A DNA stretch of 64,000 nt from Lachnospiraceae bacterium (GTDB lineage: Bacteria > Bacillota > Clostridia > Lachnospirales > Lachnospiraceae): assembly GCA_015057865.1 (NCBI GenBank), contig SVDH01000002.1, positions 1 through 64,000 on the forward strand. The letters are read 5' to 3'. The position numbers and the translations under genes were made by a program. Of this stretch, positions 8,745 through 17,441 are shown piece after piece; position 1 is the stretch's first letter, and every line of letters starts with the position of its first letter. The notes beneath the pieces were generated by a model that ran no database searches, was not told the origin of the DNA, and saw only the letters and a list, made by a program, of their open reading frames with translations.

Positions 8745-9180
8745 AAAACCTCCTGGAAATTGTAATGATTTACACTAATATTAACAGAACAAATCCATAT
8801 TGAGTAGAGAAAAATGGAAAAATAAACAGAAAATGGATATATATACAAATGAGACGATATATTAATGTGCAATATTACAATTTTTAGACGAAAAGCACGT
8901 TGGGTTAGATAGGGGGGGAATGATCTGTTCGAAAACATTTGGAAATGGTTACAATAAATGAAGAATGGTGACAGACAGGGTTCTCCTATGGATAGCATAG
9001 GTATAAATGAGGGTGGAGAAAGGAAAACCAAAATGAACAACAGTTAGAAATGACTAATATCAAATCATAGTAACGTCCAAAAATATTCTTGGACACGATG
9101 CCGATGAAATGAAGATATGAATCAGATATCTTATAAAGGAAGGTTTTGGAAACGAACAGAATACTATGAGGAGGGTAACT
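8745..9180. promoter_or_regulatory. Divergent intergenic region with three dyads
   Basis: No gene is visible in these 436 bases between the PucR regulator and the isomerase-like gene. Three short palindromes stand out: CCTATG-N5-CATAGG near 8983-8999, GTCCAA-N8-TTGGAC at 9075-9094, and AGATAT-N7-ATATCT at 9113-9131. The last directly precedes TATAAA (9132-9137), a possible -10 for the gene at 9181, so it could be an operator. The ribosome site of that gene is GAGGAGG at 9168-9174. Operator roles are inferred. Confidence 0.4.
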
Positions 9181-10716
9181 ATGATCAAAAGAGGATTGGA
9201 TGTCAAACTGAATGTAAAACCGATTTTCCTTGGACTGCAGCATAATTATTATTATGAAGGTCCGTGCCGTTTTGCAAAAGGCGAGGCACTGACGCCGGAG
9301 TACGAAGCAATTCTGGCGCAGGAACTGAAAGCGAAGTTCTTTGAAGATGTCAAAGCAGCAATGCCGGATGCGGTTCATTTAATGGAAGAAGTATTCCTTC
9401 CCTGTCATGACAACTGGGTTGTTCCGGAAGAGGCATTTGATGCAATGACAAAAGATCCGGAAGGCGAGATCGATGCATTTATGATCTCCGGCGGAATCGC
9501 ACGTTCCGGCCTTGTGATCGAGCTTGCAGAGCGCACAAAGAAACCGGTTATCCAGGATCCGTACACCTGCTGCGACCTGACAGCTGTAACAGCTTCTATC
9601 AGAGCAAGAGGTATTGAGTGCTATGCGCCGCTGACATGGGACGGCGTTGCACAGCTGATGCGAGTGCTCCGTGTGCGCAAAGCATTAAAAGAAGCGAAAG
9701 TTCTTTGTGCAGTACGTTTTGATTCCAATGCGTCCAAGAGCGGAAACGATACATTTGTTTCTCTGGATATGGCAACACAGAAATTCGGAACACATTTCCG
9801 TTTTATCAATGTTCACGAATTTATGGATTACTTGAATCCGCTTCCGGAAGGCGGCAACTATACCACACCGGGCCGTATGGATACACCTAACGTAACAGAA
9901 GAGGATATCGCAGAAGCTGAAAAGATGGCAGCTGATCTGATCGCAAATGCAGATGACTGCACGATCGATCAGGAAAACCTGGCAAAATCCTGCCGCGCAC
10001 ATATTCTGATCAAGAAGCTGCTTGAGCTTCATGACTGCTGCGGATTTACCGCTCCGTGTCCGGATCTCTGTTCCACAAGAAGAGTAAATGAAGAGAAGGT
10101 TACGCTGTGCCTGAACCATTCCCTGTGCAATGAGATGGGTATTCCGTCAGCATGTGAATATGACGTAGACGGCGTTCTGACCATGCTGATCCTTGAGACC
10201 ATCAGCAACCAGCCGGCATATATGGGCAACACCAATCCGCTGGTCTATGAAGATGGAACGATCCGTCCGATGAGACGTTTCAATATTGAAGATCTGGCAG
10301 GCGTAGAAGATCTGACCAATCTGTATCACACTGCACATTCTACACCGAACCGCAAAATGAAGAGCGGAATCGGCGGCGAGAATGCACACTATGGTCTGCG
10401 TCATTTTGCATATGATCAGGGCTTTGGCGGATGCTTCCGTTATCACTTTGATCAGGATGCAGGACAGGAGATCACACTGTGCCGTATTTCTCCGGACTGC
10501 ACGAAACTGTTTGTCGGAAAAGGCGAGATCGTTGGCGGCGGCGACTATGATCTGGACAACTGCAACGGCTACGTAGTATTCCGTGTTGCAGATCAGAAGG
10601 AATTCTATGAAGCACAGCTTTCCTTTGGTAACCATCTGCCGCTCGTATACGGCGATTACGCAGACGATCTTGTACTGTTAGGAAAAACATTGGGCCTGGA
10701 AGTCGTTCAGGTATAA
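9181..10716 (+). CDS. L-fucose/L-arabinose isomerase-fold protein
   Basis: About 511 residues from the ATG after GAGGAGGGTAACT. The layout resembles the FucI-like superfamily: an N-terminal half with FMISGGIARSGL, and a C-terminal half with PSACEYDVDGVLTMLILETIS and AYMGNTNP, which correspond to the glutamate/aspartate metal-site region of sugar isomerases. Several cysteines cluster in CCGFTAPCPDLC. Members of this superfamily isomerise aldoses and ketoses, and distant members act on unusual sugars including sulfo-sugars. The next genes are SufE- and SufS-like with a DASS carrier, not sugar kinases, so a classical fucose role is unlikely. Substrate unknown. Confidence 0.65.
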   Translation: MIKRGLDVKLNVKPIFLGLQHNYYYEGPCRFAKGEALTPEYEAILAQELKAKFFEDVKAAMPDAVHLMEEVFLPCHDNWVVPEEAFDAMTKDPEGEIDAFMISGGIARSGLVIELAERTKKPVIQDPYTCCDLTAVTASIRARGIECYAPLTWDGVAQLMRVLRVRKALKEAKVLCAVRFDSNASKSGNDTFVSLDMATQKFGTHFRFINVHEFMDYLNPLPEGGNYTTPGRMDTPNVTEEDIAEAEKMAADLIANADDCTIDQENLAKSCRAHILIKKLLELHDCCGFTAPCPDLCSTRRVNEEKVTLCLNHSLCNEMGIPSACEYDVDGVLTMLILETISNQPAYMGNTNPLVYEDGTIRPMRRFNIEDLAGVEDLTNLYHTAHSTPNRKMKSGIGGENAHYGLRHFAYDQGFGGCFRYHFDQDAGQEITLCRISPDCTKLFVGKGEIVGGGDYDLDNCNGYVVFRVADQKEFYEAQLSFGNHLPLVYGDYADDLVLLGKTLGLEVVQV

Positions 10717-10763
10717 AAGTATATTTCCCCTGCTTTTGATACACCAATGTTTCTCTACTCTAT

Positions 10764-10791
10764 TGACAGGGCGGGCAGCACCGCCCTGTCA
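10764..10791 (+). other. Strong hairpin between isomerase-like gene and sufE-like gene
   Basis: TGACAGGGCGG (10764-10774) pairs perfectly with CCGCCCTGTCA (10781-10791) across a 6-base loop. No U tract follows, so it is more likely an RNA-stability or processing element inside the operon than a terminator. Confidence 0.5.
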
Positions 10792-10812
10792 GACTCCCAA
10801 AGAGGCAATGAC

Positions 10813-11241
10813 ATGACAGCAGAAGAAAAGATGACAATCGCAGAACTTGAGGATACGTTTATTGACGATCTGAATATGCTTGGCGATTGGTTTTTGCAAT
10901 ATGAATATCTTTTGGAAATCTCAACAGAGCTTCCGAAAATACCGGAAACGGAACGGACAGATGAGAATAAAGTTCCGGGATGTCAATCCGGTGTTTGGCT
11001 GGATATTCGCTATGAGAATGGGAAGGTACTTGTCACAGCTGACAGTGATGCGCTGATCATCCGCGGGATCCTGTCGGTGATCGTTTCTTTGTTAAGTGGT
11101 CGCACACCGGAAGAGATCGTGGCATATGTACCGCGTTTTATTGAGGAGACAAATATCAAACAGCAGATTTCTACGGATCGTTTCAATGGGATCCATTCTG
11201 TAATTAAGAGTATTCAGAATATCGCAGAAAAGTATGTTTGA
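10813..11241 (+). CDS. SufE-like cysteine desulfuration protein
   Basis: A 142-residue SufE-family sulfur acceptor. The signature is VPGCQSGVWL, where the cysteine takes persulfide sulfur from a SufS-type desulfurase. The LGDWFLQYEYLLEISTELP opening and the SLLSGRTPEEI segment also fit the family. The start at 10813 follows AGAGGCAATGAC; an upstream ATG at 10747 would span the intergenic hairpin and is unlikely. Its likely partner, a SufS-like enzyme, lies 2 kb downstream at 13336. No SufBCD scaffold genes are present, so this pair may deliver sulfur to something other than general Fe-S assembly. That last point is inference. Confidence 0.85.
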   Translation: MTAEEKMTIAELEDTFIDDLNMLGDWFLQYEYLLEISTELPKIPETERTDENKVPGCQSGVWLDIRYENGKVLVTADSDALIIRGILSVIVSLLSGRTPEEIVAYVPRFIEETNIKQQISTDRFNGIHSVIKSIQNIAEKYV

Positions 11242-11259
11242 TATCCGGGAGGACAATGG

Positions 11260-11682
11260 ATGAACATTGATGACAGAAAGAAGATTGTGGCACGTTTGCT
11301 TTCAAAAGCAAAAGAAGAGACACAAAAAGAAACAGATCTGATCAGGGGAGAACAGAATCCGACATTAGATTTTATTTATGAACATATCAGAAAATATGTA
11401 TTGTCGAAGTTCCTGTTATCGTTTGACTGTGAAGAAACGAAAATCAGAGAACTGGCAAAATTAAGTCTGGCAAAGACGATGAAGATTGATCCGGAGGTGA
11501 TCCATAGTCTTGATTATGCGACACCGTGTGATCATGCGACTTCAGAATCCGCAAAAAAGGTATTGCTTTTGTTTGCGGTTCAAAAAGATTTTGGCCTGAA
11601 ACCGAATCCGGAGAAGATCGCGAAAGTAGAGGATCTGCATGCACTTGCAAAATACGTGCATGAAGCAGAAAAGATAAGATAA
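11260..11682 (+). CDS. Hypothetical protein (140 aa) between SufE-like and DASS carrier
   Basis: A 140-residue soluble, Lys/Glu-rich protein with a GGGAGG ribosome site. It begins with a charged helix (DRKKIVARLLSKAKEETQKE) and ends with a segment (FGLKPNPEKIAKVEDLHALAKYV) that faintly resembles the last helices of an acyl-carrier-type fold, but the DSL phosphopantetheine site is not visible. Two cysteines occur, at FDCEET and TPCDHA. It starts 18 bases after the SufE-like gene, so it is part of the same operon. Function unknown. Confidence 0.6.
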   Translation: MNIDDRKKIVARLLSKAKEETQKETDLIRGEQNPTLDFIYEHIRKYVLSKFLLSFDCEETKIRELAKLSLAKTMKIDPEVIHSLDYATPCDHATSESAKKVLLLFAVQKDFGLKPNPEKIAKVEDLHALAKYVHEAEKIR

Positions 11683-11731
11683 AACCAAAACATTTTAGGA
11701 ATATATAATTTGGTTGAAAAGGGGAGAAACA

Positions 11732-13171
11732 ATGAAAACATTTAAGAAAGAGTATATCCATTATCTGATCGCTTTGATCATAGGGATTGTCATCGCGGTT
11801 GCGCTGCCGGCTTCAAATGGATTGACCAATTACGGCGTGCGCGTTATTGCGATCATGGTTCCCTGTTTGTACCTTTGGCTGACCACGAATACACACTGGA
11901 CGTCATTGATGTGTCTGGCACTGCTTGTCTGCACCCAGGCTGTAGAAGGCGGTCCGAATGCGATCTGGGCTGGCTCAATGGGTCATTTCGTAGTTATTAC
12001 CGTTATGGTTTACATGCTGTTAAATGTTTGCCTGACGGAAACCGGCGTTATCAATAAGATCGCGATGTGGTTTGTATCGCGGAAGTTCATCGAAGGTAGA
12101 CCATATGCTTTTATGACGATGTTCTTTGCGTCAAATGTCATCATCGGCTTCTTCGTAGATAACCTTTCGCTGGCAATCATCTACATCGGTATTGCAGAAG
12201 TTCTGTTAAAGAACATGGGCTGTGAGAAAGGCTCACCGTTCTATACGACAATCATGCTCGGAACACTTTGGGGCAACTGCCTCCTTTCCATCTGCTCGCC
12301 GATCGCTCATGCACTGCCGAACATCATCATGGGTATCGCAGAAGCACAGGTTGGCGTACATATCACATACGCACAGTGGCTTGCGTTTGGTGCGATCTAC
12401 GCAGCGATCATCTTTGTTGTCATGATGATCATCATGCGGATCTGGAATCCGGATACCTCTGCATTTGTTAACTATGACGTAGAAAAAGTACGCGCGGAAA
12501 CACCGGCACTGAGCAAAAACGGTAAGATCGCATCTGCTATCTTTATTATCGTTGTCGCATTTGTTGTTGTTCCGCAGATCTTTAAGACAGGCGCGGTTCT
12601 CGGCTATCTGAATTCTCTTGGCGTTGTTATCCCGGCAATCTTTGGTGTGGTTGCGCTGGCGCTGATCCGTTCAGACGGCAAACCGATCCTGGATGTTCCG
12701 GCTGCATTCCGTAAGGTTCCGTGGCCGCCGGTCATCTTCGCAGGTACCGTATCTGTACTGGCAGTTCCGCTGTCCTCAGAAGCAACCGGCATCAGCACCT
12801 GGCTGGGCAACGTACTTCGCCCGGTTATCGGCAATATGGGCCCGACCATGATCGTTGTTGTACTGGTACTCCTGGCAATCCTGATGACAAACTTCCTGTC
12901 AAATACGGTTACACAGGTACTGTTCTTCAGCATCGGCGCGATCCTGCTGGCGAACTCTAATTACAGCCTTGCTGCTTTTGCAGTGGTTATCGCGATCGCA
13001 TCCGGTATGGCGACCATTACACCGTCTGCTTCAATCGTTTCCCCATTCTACTTTGCGGAGAAACATCTGACGATGAAGCCAATCCTGGCGCCGAACCTGA
13101 TCTTTGTTGCTGCGTGCTTTGTAATCTGTGCCTTTATCGGTGTTCCCCTGGCAACAGCGATCATTGGATAG
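11732..13171 (+). CDS. DASS/SLC13-type anion transporter
   Basis: A 479-residue integral membrane protein with about 11-12 helices, resembling the divalent anion:sodium symporter superfamily (citrate, dicarboxylate, sulfate and organosulfonate carriers). Repeated Asn/Thr-rich hairpins such as NFLSNTVTQ and the SGMATITPSASIVSPF segment correspond to the paired SNT-like substrate sites of the family. The ATG at 11732 follows AAAAGGGGAG. The gene lies between the SufE-like/unknown pair and the SufS-like gene, so the imported anion may be the source of sulfur or carbon for this cluster. Substrate cannot be read from sequence. Confidence 0.75.
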   Translation: MKTFKKEYIHYLIALIIGIVIAVALPASNGLTNYGVRVIAIMVPCLYLWLTTNTHWTSLMCLALLVCTQAVEGGPNAIWAGSMGHFVVITVMVYMLLNVCLTETGVINKIAMWFVSRKFIEGRPYAFMTMFFASNVIIGFFVDNLSLAIIYIGIAEVLLKNMGCEKGSPFYTTIMLGTLWGNCLLSICSPIAHALPNIIMGIAEAQVGVHITYAQWLAFGAIYAAIIFVVMMIIMRIWNPDTSAFVNYDVEKVRAETPALSKNGKIASAIFIIVVAFVVVPQIFKTGAVLGYLNSLGVVIPAIFGVVALALIRSDGKPILDVPAAFRKVPWPPVIFAGTVSVLAVPLSSEATGISTWLGNVLRPVIGNMGPTMIVVVLVLLAILMTNFLSNTVTQVLFFSIGAILLANSNYSLAAFAVVIAIASGMATITPSASIVSPFYFAEKHLTMKPILAPNLIFVAACFVICAFIGVPLATAIIG

Positions 13172-13215
13172 CAGTAGCTTGCACAGGCCAGATTATTAAG
13201 TGAATATATTGCTTT

Positions 13216-13256
13216 GCAAACGTGTCGGGCCCCCACCCGGCACGTTTGCTTTTTTC
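13216..13256 (+). terminator. Rho-independent terminator after the DASS carrier
   Basis: GCAAACGTG...CACGTTTGC with a CGGG/CCCG inner stem is followed by T6 (about 13249-13255). It separates the 9181-13171 unit from the SufS-like gene. Confidence 0.85.
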
Positions 13257-13335
13257 AGATAGCGTTTGCGGAGATGGCAATTAAAGGCTGCCTATGCTAT
13301 GATGTTTAGATAAAGCGAAAGGGGACGACAAATCA

Positions 13336-14610
13336 ATGAAAGAGAACATCTGGAGGAAAGATTTTCCCATTCTGGATCAGGAAATATATGGCAAACCATT
13401 GGTATATTTGGACAATGCGGCAACAAGCCAGATGCCGGTGCAGGTGATGGAACGGCTGGCGGAGCATTATAAAACAGAACATGCAAATATCCACAGAGGG
13501 ATCCATTATCTGAGTGAAAAGTCGACAGAGGCTGTGGAGCAGGCGAGAAAGACAATCAAGGGTTTTGTCAAAGCGTCAGAAGCCGAAGAGATCATCTTTA
13601 CACAGGGGACGACGGACAGCATTCATCTGGTTGCGGCAGGGATCGCGGAGGAGTTGCTGCGGGAAGCTGCGGGAGCGATGGAAGATAATGCCGGGCTGGC
13701 CGGTGCTGTCAGCCGAGCAGGCATCGTGACGACACAGATGGAACACCATTCCAACTATGTGCCCTGGCAGCAGGTGTGCAGGCAGACCGGTGCGCAGTTT
13801 TTTGTTTGCCCTGCACCGGACGGAGAACTGGATCTGGATGCATTAGAAGAGATTCTGAAAAACAACAGGATCCGTCTGGTGGCATGTGCGCATGTTTCCA
13901 ACCTGACGGGAACAGTTAATCCGCTCGATCAGATCATTCCGCTTGCACATCGGTATGGGGCGGAAGTGCTTGTTGACGGTGCGCAGGGGATCCTGCATCA
14001 GCCTGTCAATGTGCAGGAATTAGACTGTGAGTATTATTGCTTTTCCGGACATAAGATGACAGGCCCGACAGGGATCGGTGTCCTCTACGGAAAGCGGGCA
14101 TGCCTTGAAAAACTGCCGCCGGTCAGGTTTGGCGGAGGTATGGTGGATATCGTAACAGAGCAGAAGACGACCTGGGGACCGGTTCCGCACCGGTTTGAAG
14201 CAGGGACACCAAATATTGCAGGTATCATCGGGCTGGGTGCGGCTGTTGAATATCTTCTCGAACATGACATCGAAGCGATGCATGCGTGGGAAGATGATCT
14301 GATGGCGTATGCGCTGGAAAAGATCGGGGCACTGCCATACGTCCGTATTCTGGGACATCCGAAAAAACGGGCCGGTGCGATCGCGTTTGCAGTGGACGGA
14401 GCGCATCCGTATGATATTGCCAGCATGATCGATAAGGCAGGCGTTGCGGTCCGCTCCGGAAACCATTGCGCGCAGCCAATGCTGCAAGCGTTAGGGGAAA
14501 GCGCCGCTGTACGTGTCTCGCCTGCATTTTATAATACGAAAGAAGAAGTCGATACGTTGTGTGAGGTGCTTGAAAAAGTGATCACCATGCTAAGAAGATT
14601 TCAAAGCTGA
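13336..14610 (+). CDS. SufS-type cysteine desulfurase
   Basis: A 424-residue class V aminotransferase-fold PLP enzyme that would convert cysteine to alanine and a protein persulfide. Landmarks: YLDNAATSQMP near the start, HHSNYVPWQ for the cofactor histidine region, VDGAQ, the PLP lysine in SGHKMTGP and the persulfide cysteine in RSGNHCAQPM. All are characteristic of group II (SufS/CsdA) enzymes. The ATG follows AAAGGGGACGAC. A terminator separates it from the SufE-like operon upstream, so it has its own promoter, but the spacing implies partnership. No other suf genes are near. Confidence 0.93.
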   Translation: MKENIWRKDFPILDQEIYGKPLVYLDNAATSQMPVQVMERLAEHYKTEHANIHRGIHYLSEKSTEAVEQARKTIKGFVKASEAEEIIFTQGTTDSIHLVAAGIAEELLREAAGAMEDNAGLAGAVSRAGIVTTQMEHHSNYVPWQQVCRQTGAQFFVCPAPDGELDLDALEEILKNNRIRLVACAHVSNLTGTVNPLDQIIPLAHRYGAEVLVDGAQGILHQPVNVQELDCEYYCFSGHKMTGPTGIGVLYGKRACLEKLPPVRFGGGMVDIVTEQKTTWGPVPHRFEAGTPNIAGIIGLGAAVEYLLEHDIEAMHAWEDDLMAYALEKIGALPYVRILGHPKKRAGAIAFAVDGAHPYDIASMIDKAGVAVRSGNHCAQPMLQALGESAAVRVSPAFYNTKEEVDTLCEVLEKVITMLRRFQS

Positions 14611-14675
14611 TCAGGGGCCAGTGAGTGGATGGGGATTTGCGCGTTGAAAAAATGAAAAAATATTCAAAAAAGTTA

Positions 14676-14704
14676 TTGACATCTAATAAGAGTTAGCGTA
14701 TACT
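14676..14704 (+). promoter_or_regulatory. Consensus sigma-A promoter
   Basis: TTGACA (14676-14681), 17-bp spacer, TATACT (14699-14704). The predicted start is near 14711. It lies 66 bases after the SufS-like stop and drives the small RNA region below. Confidence 0.85.
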
Positions 14705-14710
14705 AACATC

Positions 14711-14902
14711 AGATCAAAGATCTAATGTCTTTTACAGACAAGTGTCAGAAGATTGCTGTAAGGGCATAAGCTTGCAGCGCATGACTGCATTACTCCCATC
14801 TCTAAATGCAGAACATGTGATCCTCAATATTCACTGGTAGAACACCTGTGAGAAATCATGAAACCCCACTATGATGAAAAAAGACCCGAGAGGGTCTTTT
14901 TT
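14711..14902 (+). ncRNA. Candidate structured small RNA (about 190 nt)
   Basis: A non-coding interval with its own consensus promoter and its own terminator. Three hairpins are visible: TTACAG/CTGTAA (14732-14761) enclosing GACA/TGTC; CGCATG-A-CTGCATT paired with AATGCAG-AA-CATGTG (14778-14819); and TCAC-GGT/ACC-GTGA (14831-14851). An alternative fold pairs ACAAGTGT with ACACCTGT to give a longer rod, as in 6S RNA, whose usual length is close to this. No known riboswitch core was recognised. It could be an independent sRNA (6S-like or novel) or an attenuated leader of the nitroreductase gene 90 bases downstream. A separate weak promoter after the terminator favours the first. Confidence 0.55.
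14877..14902 (+). terminator. Rho-independent terminator of the small RNA
   Basis: AAAAAAGACCC-GAGA-GGGTCTTTTTT, a perfect stem with a four-base loop and a T6 tail. Confidence 0.9.
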
Positions 14903-14992
14903 CGTTTGTTAGTATTTGACAAGATCATGATTAAGAAGTAACGTAGCATTAACAATAGTATTTCATATAACAAATAAACGGAGGATTATATT

Positions 14993-15514
14993 ATGACCGT
15001 ACAGGAAGCTATTAATGTCAGAAAATCAGTTCGCAGCTACACCGGAGAACCGGTGAGTGAAGAAGAGTTAAAGGCCATCCTTATGGCAGGTCAGTCCGCA
15101 CCGATCGGCATGGCAAAATATGAAACGATTCATCTGAGCGTGATCACAAACAAAGAGCTGCTCGCAGAAATCGATAAAAACGCGGCAGAATTCTTTGGAA
15201 ATCCGGATCTGCATCCGCTTTACGGGGCACCGACGCTGATCGTGGTATCCAGCTCACAGACAGATAATGTCGGCAGCGCAAACGTTGCAATGCTGGTACA
15301 CGGCATGGCGTTAACAGCAGTAGAGCTTGGCGTTGGTCATGTGGATATTTACGGCGCGACAGCAGCACTCGCGCAGAACGCGGAGCTTGTTGCAAAGCTG
15401 AACCTTCCGGAAGGTTTCAAGCCGCTCGGATCTCTGGCAATCGGAAAGACAGAAGAAGTGTATGTAGCAAAGGACATTCCGGCTGACAGAATGGCTACGG
15501 ATTATATTGCATAA
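14993..15514 (+). CDS. Nitroreductase-family protein
   Basis: A 173-residue FMN-dependent nitroreductase-fold protein. The opening VQEAINVRKSVRSYTGEPVSEEELKAIL is split here as the family motifs RKSVRSY and EEELKAILMAGQSAP, which bind FMN phosphate. The C-terminal part (LGVGHVDIYG, LPEGFKPLGSLAIG) also fits. Such proteins reduce nitro compounds, quinones or flavins with NAD(P)H. The ATG follows CGGAGGATTATATT. It lies downstream of the small RNA terminator; a possible own promoter is TTGACA (14916-14921) with a poor -10. Physiological substrate unknown. Confidence 0.85.
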   Translation: MTVQEAINVRKSVRSYTGEPVSEEELKAILMAGQSAPIGMAKYETIHLSVITNKELLAEIDKNAAEFFGNPDLHPLYGAPTLIVVSSSQTDNVGSANVAMLVHGMALTAVELGVGHVDIYGATAALAQNAELVAKLNLPEGFKPLGSLAIGKTEEVYVAKDIPADRMATDYIA

Positions 15515-15585
15515 CGTTTGTAAGGGATAACGTCAGAACAACCGGCTTCATAAGCTGGTTTTAAAACAACGATATCAACAAGGGA

Positions 15586-15615
15586 CATCCGCCGTAACGA
15601 AAACAACGGCGGGTG
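15586..15615 (+). other. Ten-bp intergenic hairpin
   Basis: CATCCGCCGT (15586-15595) pairs with ACGGCGGGTG (15606-15615), followed by TTCTC. It may terminate the nitroreductase transcript, but the U tract is weak. Confidence 0.45.
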
Positions 15616-15640
15616 TTCTCATGTGGAGAGAAAGAAAAAC

Positions 15641-15937
15641 ATGCTGAATTTACTGGAAGCTTTGATGATCATCTGCTTTGGATTATCATGGCCGGTATCA
15701 ATTTATAAATCATATACATCAAGAACCGCGAAAGGAAAGAGTCTCGGATTTGAGGTGATCATCTGGATCGGGTATATTTTCGGAATCGTCAGAAAGATCC
15801 TGCAGTTGACGGGTGGCGGGACTTTTGACTGGCTGTTCTGGCTGGGATTTGCATTCTACCTGATCAACATTACGGAAGTGACGATCGATATTATTCTTTA
15901 TTTCCGCAACCGGAGACTGGATGCTCTGGCAGCTTAG
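15641..15937 (+). CDS. Small PQ-loop-like membrane protein
   Basis: A 98-residue protein with about three hydrophobic helices. SWPVSIYKSYTSRTAKGKS resembles the PQ-loop/SemiSWEET signature, in which a proline-containing first helix is followed by a basic loop with GKS. SemiSWEET proteins dimerise to carry sugars, but many small PQ-loop proteins have no assigned cargo. The ATG at 15641 is taken because GGAGAG lies 11 bases upstream; the in-frame GTG at 15623 overlaps that site. Stands alone between the nitroreductase and rpoN. Function uncertain. Confidence 0.65.
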   Translation: MLNLLEALMIICFGLSWPVSIYKSYTSRTAKGKSLGFEVIIWIGYIFGIVRKILQLTGGGTFDWLFWLGFAFYLINITEVTIDIILYFRNRRLDALAA

Positions 15938-16032
15938 GTAAAAGTGCCGAAAATAATCTGTCGCATTCCCAATCCTCAGGAAATAAGGTAAACTATATCT
16001 GTAAACAGAAATGGAAATACAGGGGTTTGAGG

Positions 16033-17409
16033 ATGAATCAGAATCTGGAATTGACACAAAAACAAATACTATCACAGCATATGATCCAGTCCATGGAAAT
16101 CCTGCAGATGAGTGCGGTTGAGCTGGAAGAGTTCCTGGAGAATCTTTCGATGGAGAATCCGGTGGTCGAAATCTCGGAGAACCGGCAGACAGAAACAGAT
16201 GCCAAGGCACTTGAGATGGCGCGAAAGCTCGAGTGGCTGTCTTCTACGGACACGCAGAACCGGGTGTACTACGAAGATGATGGCAGTGCAGAGCGTGCAG
16301 AGAGCAACTGGCAGGACATCCGTGATGCAGGAGAGGATCTGGCCGGATATCTTATGTCACAGCTTCTGACTGCGGACTATCTGGATGAAGAACGGCAGAT
16401 CATAGATTATATCATTTATTCGCTGGATTCAAAGGGGTACTTTACGGAGGATGCCAAGGAGGTTGCGCAGCACTTCGGCGTTTCTGAGCATACCGTGCTG
16501 CATCTTCTTGGTGAAGTGCAGGAGCTCGATCCGGCCGGCGTAGGGGCAAGGGATTTAAGAGAATGCCTTGTGAAGCAGCTTCACAGGAAAGAGAACTATT
16601 CCCGTATCACGGAAGCGATCATTCTGTTTTATCTGGATGAGGTTGCGAAAAATCATCTGCCGCAGATTGCAAAGAAGATGAAGATCTCTGTAGATGAAGT
16701 TCTTGATGCATGCGAAGAGATCCGTTCGTTTAATCCGAAGCCGGGAAACGCGTTCAGTGACAGAGAGCGCCTGCGCTATATCAGCCCGGATGCAGTCGTA
16801 GTGCTTGTCGATGATCATTTTGAGATTCTGATCAATGAATATCAGTATCCGAAGTTTACGATCAGCAGTTTTTATCAGGATATGGCAAAAACCGTTGAGG
16901 ATGCGGAAACAAAGAAATATTTAAAGGAAAAGATCGCACAGGCGCAGAATATTGCCGGCAGCATCGAACAGCGGAATTCGACGCTGTCAAAAGTGTTGAA
17001 CGTACTGGTAGAAAAGCAGCAGGATTTTTTCCTGAAAGGACCGGGCAATAAACGGCCGATGCGCCTGATCGATATTGCGGAGGCGACAGACCTTCACGAG
17101 TCTACGATCAGCCGGACGCTCAGGAGCAAATATCTGCAGTGCCACTGGGGCGTGTTCCCGCTGAATTATTTCCTGACATCCGTGGCGGCCACAAATAAGC
17201 AGTCGGGAGAGGAGCAGACACCGGAATATATCAAGAGCAAGATGCAGGAAGTGATCGATAACGAGGATAAGAAAAAACCGCTGTCGGATGAGGCAATCAG
17301 TAAGTGTCTGAAGGAAATGGAGATTCCGATCTCAAGAAGAACGGTGAATAAATACCGTCAGGAAATGGGAATTCCGGATAAGAGCGGACGAAAGGAATGG
17401 GGAGACTGA
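16033..17409 (+). CDS. rpoN: RNA polymerase sigma-54 factor
   Basis: A 458-residue sigma-54. The N-terminal Gln/Leu-rich activator-interaction region is visible (LELTQKQILSQHMIQSMEIL, then LQMSAVELEEFLE). The core-binding domain covers the middle (LDPAGVGARDLRECL), the HTH contains IAEATDLHESTISRTLRSKY, and the C-terminal RpoN box reads SRRTVNKYRQ close to the end. Sigma-54 needs an AAA+ activator to open promoters; none is encoded in this window. The ATG at 16033 follows AGGGGTTTGAGG. Its 3' hairpin overlaps the -10 of the next gene. Confidence 0.96.
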   Translation: MNQNLELTQKQILSQHMIQSMEILQMSAVELEEFLENLSMENPVVEISENRQTETDAKALEMARKLEWLSSTDTQNRVYYEDDGSAERAESNWQDIRDAGEDLAGYLMSQLLTADYLDEERQIIDYIIYSLDSKGYFTEDAKEVAQHFGVSEHTVLHLLGEVQELDPAGVGARDLRECLVKQLHRKENYSRITEAIILFYLDEVAKNHLPQIAKKMKISVDEVLDACEEIRSFNPKPGNAFSDRERLRYISPDAVVVLVDDHFEILINEYQYPKFTISSFYQDMAKTVEDAETKKYLKEKIAQAQNIAGSIEQRNSTLSKVLNVLVEKQQDFFLKGPGNKRPMRLIDIAEATDLHESTISRTLRSKYLQCHWGVFPLNYFLTSVAATNKQSGEEQTPEYIKSKMQEVIDNEDKKKPLSDEAISKCLKEMEIPISRRTVNKYRQEMGIPDKSGRKEWGD

Positions 17410-17441
17410 TCAGATATAGGATTATGTATCGTTAAATCTCT

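Noticed and set aside
8582-9040. 152-codon minus-strand open frame overlapping the PucR start
   Set aside because: AT-rich intergenic translation overlapping a real gene in another frame; no ribosome site.
14711-14902. Known riboswitch or firm 6S RNA call
   Set aside because: None of the riboswitch core motifs I know was found, and the rod fold needed for 6S RNA is imperfect, so it is left as an unclassified RNA.
16033-17409. Sigma-54-dependent promoter or activator near rpoN
   Set aside because: I looked for TGGCAC-N5-TTGC elements and for an AAA+ activator gene and found neither in the window.
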